From: Mortierella alpina
Lineage: Eukaryota; Mortierellomycota; Mortierellomycetes; Mortierellales; Mortierellaceae
DNA: 64,000 bases
Assembly (NCBI GenBank): GCA_029449245.1
Contig: JANATF010000002.1
Span: 1,488,001 to 1,552,000 of the forward strand
Direction: 5' to 3'
Positions 54,707 through 64,000 of the stretch are shown in pieces; the stretch's first letter is position 1, and each line of letters starts with the position of its first letter. The notes beneath the pieces were generated by a model. That model made no database searches and had not been told where the DNA came from. It saw only the letters and a program-made list of their open reading frames with translations. The position numbers and the translations under genes were made by a program.

Positions 54707-54985
54707 ATGTATTTCTCGCAGATATCGATCGCCACTGTCATTGCGATCATATTGATGTCCATCATCACCGCAGAAGCGAGCTGGATGTGCACCTGCAGGA
54801 CCCCCACTTACGACTATACATCCGTTGTCTGCGCAGAAGTGTCCGGGAAACATCCCTCGCCCGATTCGCAGGATCCCATGATCTGCAATATCGATTCTTC
54901 TTCACGGCGGCCTACATCATTCAGCAGCATTTGCTTTCGTACATTCAAAGGAGACTCATCTTGCAAGGAAGACGTGGGAAAGTAG
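54707..54985 (+). CDS. Small secreted cysteine-rich protein, 92 aa
   Basis: Starts MYFSQISIATVIAIILMS, a signal peptide to about residue 24, then WMCTC. Cysteines at 28, 30, 42, 60, 76 and 86 give CxC-x11-C-x17-C-x15-C-x9-C. The MYF start, the W(I/M)C(Q/T)C motif and the last cysteine spacings match the protein at 46569-46793. Here the CC pair is absent. Function unknown. Confidence 0.6.
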   Translation: MYFSQISIATVIAIILMSIITAEASWMCTCRTPTYDYTSVVCAEVSGKHPSPDSQDPMICNIDSSSRRPTSFSSICFRTFKGDSSCKEDVGK

Positions 54986-55254
54986 AGAAACATCCACCCA
55001 GTCTTCTTTCAACACCTTCCTCCCTCAACTCGTTTAGATTTGTGAAAAGGAAGACAAGACATGCCAAACCGATAAATAGAGATGTCACTTTCTTTGAAGC
55101 AAAGTACCGATCGCCAATTTCAATGTCCTGTCAAAGGCTCAAACACATTTTACGACCAGTTCAAGTCGGAATATCATTTTCAATTGAACTTGCAGATCAG
55201 GATTGGGAAGGCGATACCACCTGTCTATATGCTAACACACTTGAAGGGGTCTCA

Positions 55255-57691
55255 CTAATCAATCTTGATGCTTCCATAAATCTTTCTCACAAATGCAAAC
55301 GTCGAGAAGAATCCAATGGCGCCACTCAGGACAAAGAACATCATACTCATGATGGCCGTCCATCCAAAGTACAGGACCACGCTCGTAAAGGACTTGATCT
55401 GAAGTGTCGTGAAGTAATACATGATCGAGTACAGGAAGATATAGATTGCCGACGCTCCCGAGGTGAAGAACGCGCGCCACCACCAGTGGTAATCCTCTGC
55501 ACAGAGATGGAAGTAGCACATCAAAATCGTGACCTCAGCACAAGTCAAGATCAAGATGCCAAAGACCAGGAAGAGGAACCCAAAGACGTAGTAAATCTTG
55601 TGGAACCAGATCGAGTTGAGGATAAAGTACAGCTCGATAAAGATGGCTCCAAAGGGCAAGATACCGCCAATCATCATGGAAGGAATGGCGCGAAGGTAGA
55701 ACACCTGCTCTGGAATCTGGCGGGGAATCTGGTTGGCACGCACAGGGTGGTCGATCTTTGGGCGCTGGAATCCCAAGTAGGAGCCCATGACAGAGAGTGG
55801 GGTCGAGACTAGGAACCACAGAGCAACAAGACCAAGCATGGTTCCGAAGGGCACCGCGCCAGACGAGTTGGCAGCAATCAAGAAAAAATTCAGGGCCACA
55901 AAGGCGGCAAAGACAATCCTAATTGCAAAGAATGAAAGAGTAAATTTTCTGCGCCCTCTGTACCACAATGCGAGCATTATAGACTATTTTGGATCGTGTT
56001 GTTTGTGGTTACACAAACAAAAGCCAGGCACAGTGGGCGTGCGGCTGCAGTACTTACGATGGGAATAGGAACGCCGTTCCGATAACATTGCGCTTCCACG
56101 CCTCGCCTCCAAACATCTTGTATAGTCTGGCTGAGATAAAGCCGGCCACGATGCCAAAGAACATGTAGAATACAATCATGACGGTTGCAAGCGAGCCGCG
56201 GTTGGAAGGCGACAAGAAGCCGAGGGCCGCAAAGAGGATGGTGACCGAGGCCATCAAGAACATCTGCGATCCGTTTCCAACAATGATAGAGAGCAACATG
56301 GGGTAGGGTGGTGAACGGAAAACATCTCCGTGTACGAGCTTCCATCCGAAATCTTCTTGAATGTCTTCCTGCGCCTCCTGTGCGTTATAGCGAGAGATGT
56401 CCTTGTGCAAAGCTCTGAGTAGGACCATAGCGACCATTCCCGTCAGGAAAAGGACAATGATGATAGAGTTGACCAGACTGAACCAATGGATCCTGGGCTC
56501 ACCCACAAGCAGGTACTTGTCCCATCGAGTTGCCCAAGCCGTGGCTACTTCCTATAGTAGAGTTTCAACAGGACAGAAAGGGGGCAACTGGATCAGATCG
56601 TGACGTGTTACTGTAAAGGGAGCAAAACAATGCGTCTGATGGGAAAGGGGCTCGTTTAGCCAACTTACATGCCACTGGATAGAGTAGGTGTAGGTGATAT
56701 GGTTGGAGTTCTTCTCGCTAAGGACTTGAGCAGCGACCTGCCCTTCATTCTTGGTCCCACACAATTCCTCGCCCGTTACCGCGTTCGCAATGCTATTGAT
56801 AGAAACGCCAAAACAGGTCAGCAAAACTGGGAATGGCAAACACCTTGCTCACTCATCCATGTAGCATCTGTTACATAAATCGATAAGACACAGTGTGCAT
56901 CATAATACCTGTAGGGTTCCACTGTGATACCGACGACACGCAGCTTCTTCTTGAGCTGGTTATTGTGATAGTCAATCTGGATCTCGTAGTGGTTGTGCAG
57001 CTTTGGCGTTGTCGCTTTAGCATCGGATCCTAGAGGGAATCCGATCGCGTACAGCTTCTTGCCCTGATCCGCGCCACTGACACCTGCTGGTGCGTCACGC
57101 TCGTGACCAACGGGCAGACCATCAATCAGCCAGTTGATGGCATAGTTCTCGCGAATGCGATTGTTGATGAACTTGGCCTGCTGTGCAGTGACATCTGCTT
57201 CACACACCTTTTGACACTTTGCAGGCTGGCCCATGTAGATCTAAAGCATTGATAACCAAACAAGACGATTGTTAGCCATGAGACGAATTATAATCTTGCC
57301 AGAGTGCATTCAATTCATGGAAAAAGTGGAAGTCCTCGGTAGTTCAAGGGAGTGATGAGGACATTACCTTGAACGGCGAATTCCAGATTCTGTCGCCAAA
57401 CAAGATGCTGCCCAGCGACTCGGCCTGTGCCTTGGGACCATCCTTGGGTTGACAGAAGGCAAACATGGAATCATAGTAGTCATAGGCGATAACTGATTTG
57501 AGCTCGCTGTCGGATCCAGGGGTGACGGCGTTGACCATGAGAGGCACAGGATCTTCATCGTTGTAGTCTGTGGGCGCTACGCCTGGCAGGTAGAAGGCGT
57601 CGGATGAGGTGATGAGGATGGACGCCGAGATGGAGGCGAGGAGCACTGTCGCCCGCGCGAGGGATGTGAAGCGGCGCGTGAACCGGGCCAT
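55255..57691 (-). CDS. Transmembrane 9 superfamily (EMP70/TMN) protein, 645 aa
   Basis: Endomembrane protein of endosome/Golgi sorting. Exons 57691-57368, 57240-56909, 56792-56669, 56551-56058 and 55918-55255, all in frame. Signal peptide about 1-32, a large lumenal domain (FYLPGVAP at its start; CQKVCEADV), then nine membrane spans with the family blocks [40 protein letters not shown] and [12 protein letters not shown]. The C terminus KIYGSIKID keeps the KxD/E Golgi-retention motif. Length is typical. Confidence 0.95.
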
Positions 57692-58723
57692 TGGTCGGGA
57701 TGTGATCAGGATCAATCAGAGGGGACGAAGGGTGATCAAGGCAACTAGGCGCAGGAGAGAGCGAGAATGGGGAGAGAAGAGCAGAGCAAGAGACAGAGCA
57801 ACAGAGGCACTACAAACGGATTAAGAGAAATGCGAGGAGGATGCAAGGATGCGCCCATCTGGGTGCGTCGACTCAAAAGTCACAGACGCCTCTGGGGCGT
57901 ATCGGCTTCAGCCACCATCCATCAGCCCTTATTTCTGCAGCACATATTCCAAGCGCTATGCGCAGAACAAGTAGTCATACGACGAAGAACACGGCTAGCC
58001 AGGTCTGCAAAAGCTGGTCTTGACGCAGCCACAGCAGCAACCATCGCATATCTCTTTTCACTTTTTCCCGAGGACCAACATCCGATCATAGACTCCTCAC
58101 GGGAGCATTATTGTGCGGGGCAATCTATTGCGCTGGGAGGGCGCTGGCAGCTCGAGATCTCATAGACTGGACAGAAAGGTCCCTTACACAGGTCTATTTA
58201 GGGCTCCGCAGAGTAAAAGCGATCGCAAACAAAGGAAAGAGGACCCCCTTCGCCTTGGCTTTGGTGGCACCATGCAAGTTGAGTTGGGGCGGTATTTCCA
58301 TAGCATGTTGCCCGCGACAGGGTCCATCTCTTTCTCTCTTTCTCGCTTTCTTTCTTCCCTCGAAAAGTTCGTTTCCCTTTCTCGCCTCTAGCTCCGTCTC
58401 TCCCTCAGTCACATATCTCAAAAAGAGCTCCTACAATCGATCTCCAGAGGACTCTCTGATATCCCGAGGTTACGAAGGTGTGCATGGTCGTCGATGAGCA
58501 ACAAGCATGTGTACGTGTATTCATAAAAAATAACCTGACCTTTTAACATCGTTCGTTGATAATACAAAACGTTGTCTTCATCTAACCCTGCCGCTAGGAA
58601 CAGCCTGAGGCGCCAGTCTCAAGGTAAGGATGCCGTCATTCCTCACGACTTCAGATCTGATTAGTAGACATCATTTGTCATTCACAGACTTTTTTCTCAA
58701 CGCACCCTTCTCCTATCTTATAG
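57692..58723. other. Divergent intergenic region with a 5'UTR intron for the STAND gene
   Basis: Upstream of both neighbours. C/T-rich tracts at 58325-58420. A candidate leader intron runs from GTAAGG at 58623-58628 to TATAG at 58723, placing the ATG at the first base after the acceptor. No other gene seen. Confidence 0.5.
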
Positions 58724-61700
58724 ATGCCCGTGTTCGACACCTTGTTCCAATCATGGCGCAATTCCCTTTCACCGCTACAAACGCTGAAGACGGCCAAACT
58801 CCAACTGCTGGCCGCTGGTGAAGCGGATGATGACGCAGTCGCCTTGGGGTTCTGCGAGCAAGCCGAAATATCTCTTGATCGTTTGAAGAAACCCAAATCT
58901 CCAAGCGCCCAAGAGCTCGTGGATAATCCAACCTTTTGTAGCGAAGTCGCTACAGCCTATAATGAGCATGCCAAGTTCATGGCCTATTGGGATAACTACA
59001 GCAAGGAGCAAGCTAGTCTCGACAAGTGCAAGAAGTGGGGGTAAGTTTTGTAGCTGAAAAGGCCTTCATCCAGCAACAAAAGCTTCCGCTAACAACAAAT
59101 CCACAAACCACAAACTTGTAGAGATGTGCCTCGTAAGGACAGAGCTGAACCGGTCGACAAGTCTGTTGAAAGAGACTGTGTGCCAATCCCCAAACATATC
59201 TTTACTAAGGATATCGATTAGCTTACTACTGTTCGGCCCAAACTGCCAGAGGTGAACACGCACCTTGCCGGCACCCCGCAACTCGCCTACTGTCTAGCCG
59301 TTATGAGAACCGCACAGTCGTCCGGCCGTGAGCTCCTTCGAGATCCAGCCGCTCTTGATTGGTACCAGCGCATCGAAACGAATAAGGACGAGCAAGACAG
59401 ACTCAAGGGCCTCGTCAAGAGTCTAGTTCGAGCCTTCACTCGAGACGAACTCAAGGATGCCGATGCTGTCGCCGAGGTCACTCATGTGGCACCTGTTCTC
59501 GAGAGAGCCGAGTTTCGATTAATGCTCAAGCTCTTTGTCAACAGTCTCAAGGATTCTGCTCTTTTGGAAGTACATTCTCTCGAGGGGGTAGCCCGCCTCA
59601 TGGGATCCGCTCCATGCACTCTTGAGGCTGATGATCTGGTCAAGACTTTGATCCACATCAACAACATCCTGCAGGACACTCATGACCAGTCGAAGGAACA
59701 CGTCTACAAGCTAATTTCGACAGTTTCGCGCGTCTTGGATGCAATGGCCGACAGCCACGTCGTGGGTCTCGAACGGGTGGATCTGCACAAACCCTTGTAT
59801 GACTATCTGGATGGCCTCAAGAATAGCGAGGACCCCTATATGGTCTTTCAAGCTGCTTATGCATTTCAAGCGTTACTGCGTGTCCCCGACAACGAGTCGA
59901 ACTGGGACGCAACAGTGCGCAAGGGTGGCAGAATCATCAACGGTGCTTTCCAGTTGGCAGGCGCAGTGAAGGCTCTGGATGTCAATTCGTTCATCGATGG
60001 ACTTTGCAAACTGCAGACAGGACTCAAGGAGATATACGACGTGGCTGTGACAGTCAAGCTTGCGTATAATGAGGCCAAGTCGTTGTATGGCAGTGGAAAT
60101 GAACTGCGGGCTGCTCTCCATGAGGGTTTTAGCTTTGATCGCAAGCGCACATGGTACACTGCACTACGTGGCACAGACTCCCTCCTTCGAAACGGCCAAC
60201 TATCCCAGTTCAAGACCGTAGTGTGTGAGGCACCATGCCGGCGCGCGCAACCTTTCCAGTTGGGAATATGTCTGCGCCTCGGGAGTCTAGCAGTCGATGG
60301 GAAATGGGGCGATGAGCCTCGCTGTGATGCCGTGGCATTTCTGGTTGAATTATACAAAGACGATGCCAACTGGGGTCACTATGTACCCGTCAAGCAGTTG
60401 ATACTCGATATTCTTCTGGAGTTGTCCAGGTCTGCCCCGAGCGAGGCTCAAGGTAAAGATATACACAAGAAAGATATCATCACATTTTAACGGATTTTGC
60501 AACAGACGCTAATACAAATCTGCGCTCTCTCGAAATTGTAACTCGTCCCATAGTCGAGGCCAAAACTCTTATGGAGGCACTCAAGGGCGATGGGACTTTG
60601 GAAAAGCAGAGGATGTTTCGATCTTGTAAAGAGTCAGGGCTCAGTCGGAATCCACTGATGGCTGCAATGTCACCTCCAGCTTCGTCTGCCTTGCTCGATC
60701 GAGCCCAGGGAATAGTAGATGTTGAGGCAGATTTGAAGCGACTGAGACATGCATGCGAGAGACAACGAGTTGAGGCAGTGTACATCCCGCCCATGGCCAA
60801 GGATGGCCTCCAAGCACCTGACACAGACCTGTCCGACTTGATGGGAAAGGCTCAACGATTTCTGAAACAGAAAGAGAAAAAGGTGCTGCTCTTGCTCGGC
60901 AAGTCTGGAGTTGGAAAGTCGACATTCAACATGGAACTCGAGTACATGCTATGGACGTTGTACCAGAAGGAGGGTCGTATCCGCTCTTTATCAGCTTGCC
61001 CGCTATCGATCAACCCGAGCACGATTTGATTGCCAAGCAGCTGCGGAAACTTCAGTTCGAGGAATCGCAGATCCGAGAGCTCAGGAACCGCACATTTGTC
61101 TTGATCTGCGACGGATACGACGAGAGCCAGCAGACGCAAAATCTGTACAGAAAAAACCGGCTCAATCTAGATGGAGAGTGGCAGGCCCAAATGGTGATCA
61201 GCTGCCGAACCGAATACCTAGGCCTTGACTATAAGGACCAGTTCCAGCCGGGTGATCGCAACGAGTCATTAGACCTCAAACAGTTACAGGAGGCCGTGGT
61301 CATGCCCTTCAGCCAGGTCCAGATTAAGGCTTACATAGAGCGGTTTGTCGCGTTAGAGAAGCCACTCTGGAGCGCTGAAAAGTACAGCACTGTGCTCAAG
61401 ACGATCCCGAGCTTGCAAGAACTTGTCAAGAATCCATTCTTGTTAAAGGTGTCTCTAGACGTCTTACCGCGCCTGGTCGACCCAGAGAAGAGGAATTTCG
61501 CTGCTACCGCCAATATCACTCGAGTGGCATTGTACGACCTGTTCTTGGAGCAATGGCTGGAACGTGGCAAAAAACGGCTAGTTGAAAAGGATATGAACGA
61601 CCAGGAGAGGAAGGCGTTTGAGGAGCTCTCAAGCGAGGGCTTTGCGCGGAACGGGATTGCGTTTCTAAAAAAGCTTGCGACAGCCATCTACGACAACCAA

Positions 61701-64000
61701 GGTGGAAATCCAGTGATCCAGTACTCACGTATAGAGGACGAAGGTTCATGGAAGGACAAGTTCTTTGGCCGAGAGGACGAAATGCAGCTTTTGCGCGATG
61801 CGTGTCCTTTGGCAAGAAGTGGCAACCAGTATAGGTTCATCCATCGGTCCATCCTGGAGTATGCTTTGGCACGAGCAGAGTTTGAGCCGCGACACGGAGA
61901 AATGAGTGCAAACAAGACCGATGAGCCAACAGCCACTGTGAAACGCCGAGGCAGCACGAGTTCGGCATACAGTTTTGAGCTCGACCGCAATAAGACGGAC
62001 ACAACCGTTCTAGATGATCAAGGTCTCGATCCCAAGTCACCACTGGCCCTTAGGAGCTTCGTAGGTGAGCCTTCTGTTCTTCAGTTTTTGGAGGAACGCG
62101 CACAACTTGAACCCACCTTCAAGAAGCAGCTGCTCGCCTACGTGGAAGCTTCCAAGACCGATACCAAATGGCGCATTGCAGCGGCCAATGCCATCACAAT
62201 CCTGGTGCGAGCTGTCGTTCAGTTTAATGGCGCGGACCTGAAGGGTATCCAAATCCCAGGAGCGGACCTCAGCTTTGGCGTCTTTGATTCCGCGCAGCTT
62301 CAGAAGGCCGATTTGAGAAAGGTCAAGCTGTCCAATGTCTGGCTCAGCAAGGCCAACCTCAGTCAAGCAAGAATGTCTGGAGTCGAGTTCGGCGAGCTAC
62401 CATACTTGAAACAAGACGGCTCTGTATCACGCATTGCTTATTCACCAGACGGGAAAGCGCTCGTGATAGTTCTCAGTCACGGAGGTATCAACCTCTATTC
62501 GACTACAACCTGGGAAAAAAATGGGGTGTAGAGAGTGAACTTTGGGTCAACCCGGGTGTCCTATTTTCGCCGAATAGCGATTTGATCGTTTACTTCTACG
62601 AGAAAACAAGCTATCAGGCCGCCGACGTCGTTCTAGTTCGTGAGCTCGAGACTGGCAACTGTCGGCGCACTCTGCGGGGACATATGAAGGAAGTCACGGG
62701 CATCGCGTACTCGCCGCGAGGCGATTTACATGCATCATGCAGCAGCGACGAGACCATACGTCTGTGGGGCGTTGAGACAGGGACTTGTCGCCGGATCTTG
62801 CGTGGCAGTATCATGGAATCAAGTGCGTGAGCTTTTCGCCCAACGGTCATCAAGTTGCATCAGGGGGAGATGAGAATCACTTGGCGCGACTATGGGATGT
62901 CGAGACCGGTGAGTCTATCACACTCTCCTTGTTTGACCCAAACGCCGGGAAGAACGTTGTCAAGGACTACATCGCGCGGATCGTATATTCTGCAAATGGC
63001 AGCAGAATTGCGCTTTGTACTTCCAGCATGATTGTGCAGCTGTTGGATACAGAATCTCGAGAGCATATCGGTGACCACCTGTCTGCAGTGGCCAACAGTT
63101 TTGAATTTTCTCCGAGTGGCGATACCTGCGCTGCTATTTATTCCTGCGGCCAAGTTCACATCTGGAGCACCGAAACCGGAAAGCCTCGCCGCGTCTTGGA
63201 AACCAACCACGGGGCTTACTTGGATATGGTCTTCTCCCAGAAAGGCGATCTGATCATCACAGGCGGCGAGGATCAGACTGTGCGAATGTGGGATGTCGAG
63301 ACAGGAGTCTGTCGTGGCTCTCTGAGCGGTCATAGTAGAGGCATTCGGAGTGTCGCTCTTTCCCCGGATGGCCGGCAGATTGCATCCGCTGGTGACGGAG
63401 AGGTATTGCGGTTATGGGCAGTTGAATTAGGGATGGCTCGCACGACTTCAAGTGGTTTTGGCCGGACTGTTTTGAGCGTTGGTCACTCGCCAAAGGGCAA
63501 GAGTATCATATCGGTCAACGGAGGCGGTACAGTGAGTGCATGGAATATGCGGAACGGCGAATGGTCACAATATTCGACTGAGCATGGGGAGAGAGCTTGT
63601 ACCGTAGCACTTTCGCCGTGTGGAGGTCAGGTTGCGTGCGGTACCACTGGCGGCAACATTCAACTAAAGAGACTCGAAAGCGGAGACTACTGCAGCGTGC
63701 TGAGCGACGTCGAACATAGCGACAATGCAGTCAACTGCATCGCATATTCGCCAAATGGTGACCAGATCGCATCTTGCAGTAAGGACAAGTCGGGCAAGAT
63801 TTGGGATGCAGGGTCGGGCGCCTGTCTCTATTTTTTTTCAGGTCATTTGTTTTCAGGTCGTGTGGGGTACAGTTCTCTAAGTATTATGCAAGTTGCGTAC
63901 TCGCCAACGGCGCACCAGTTCGCCTCCACTGTTTCCTATGACAAGACGGTCAGATTGTGGGACGTGGAGATCGGCAGCTGTCGCCTACTTCAAGGGCATT
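58724..64000 (+). pseudogene. NLR-like STAND NTPase (NACHT, pentapeptide, WD40), interrupted, 3' end outside window
   Basis: Exons 58724-59040, 59122-60452 and 60506 onward. An all-helical N-terminal region of about 600 residues leads to a NACHT domain: Walker A GKSGVGKS, Walker B LICDGYDE, sensor-like NPFLLKVSLDVLPRL and RFIHRSILEYALA. A pentapeptide stretch (ADLKGIQ, ADLSFGV, ADLRKVK, ANLSQAR) and at least nine WD40 repeats follow to the edge. Breaks: TAG at 59219-59221, and single-base losses near 60973, in the A7 run 62515-62521, and near 62808. Homology-like sequence resumes in the new frame each time. Either a recent pseudogene or indel errors in the assembly. Such proteins are fungal self/non-self or immune-type sensors; that role is inferred. 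Confidence 0.8.

Noticed and set aside
54619-55812. 397-codon plus-strand frame
   Set aside because: It runs out of frame through the secreted-protein gene and then antisense through two TM9 exons whose coding sense is certain.
62515-62521. A7 run in the STAND gene as programmed slippage
   Set aside because: Two other single-base losses and a nonsense codon in the same gene make decay or sequence error more likely than a designed site.
1-64000. CRISPR arrays, rRNA or tRNA genes
   Set aside because: No regularly spaced identical repeats, no rRNA-like sequence, and no cloverleaf that I could fold by eye. A tRNA scan was not possible here.

Overview
This window is nuclear DNA of a filamentous fungus, most likely an early-diverging one of the Mortierellomycota (Mortierella/Linnemannia type). 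The reasons are gene content and architecture: short GT-AG introns (about 50-110 nt) in compact genes, two Crinkler-type (CRN) loci, a NACHT NTPase with pentapeptide and WD40 repeats, a DIRS-type reverse-transcriptase relic, a chromodomain Ty3/Gypsy element, and normal fungal housekeeping genes. The placement is inferred; no marker gene fixes it.

Layout. 1-1285: 5' part of a beta-lactamase-like serine hydrolase. 1477-1768: a near-perfect foldback (MITE) flanked by TA. 1894-2484: a secreted Cys-rich protein. 2.9-5.4 kb: a degenerate minisatellite and transposon scraps. 5474-6853: a GT23 fucosyltransferase. 7.1-17.2 kb is the most structured accessory block: a decayed CRN gene, a complete and very young Ty3/Gypsy chromovirus (9140-14746, two identical-looking 328-bp LTRs, 5-bp target duplication) inserted inside the arm of an older MITE, and an intact CRN gene. 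19.0-20.7 kb: a SET-domain protein. 21.4-22.1 kb: a broken Tc1/mariner transposase.

23.9-35.4 kb is a housekeeping block: mitochondrial phosphate carrier, malate synthase, a membrane-anchored GH17 glucanase and, divergent from it, an Nramp metal transporter. 36-39 kb holds two damaged secreted-protein genes (one a cyanovirin-N-like lectin) and a DIRS fragment. 39.4-45.6 kb: a divergent TCTP-like gene and a seven-exon Tea1-like kelch/coiled-coil polarity gene. 46.5-48 kb: two related small secreted Cys-rich proteins, one with class II hydrophobin-like cysteine spacing. 48.9-51.5 kb: COQ8. 52.5-55 kb: a defensin-like peptide, purine-rich repeats, a second MITE and another small secreted protein. 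55.2-57.7 kb: a TM9/EMP70 protein. 58.7 kb to the right edge: the STAND/NLR-like gene, interrupted by one stop and three single-base frameshifts.

The overall picture is a mosaic. Conserved intron-containing housekeeping genes with clean frames (phosphate transport, glyoxylate cycle, ubiquinone, endomembrane, polarity, wall glucan, metal uptake) alternate with accessory islands of secreted, effector-like and NLR-like genes, where transposons, foldbacks and inactivating mutations concentrate. Exon coordinates were worked out by hand from GT/AG sites and reading-frame continuity; every spliced model listed keeps frame across all its junctions.
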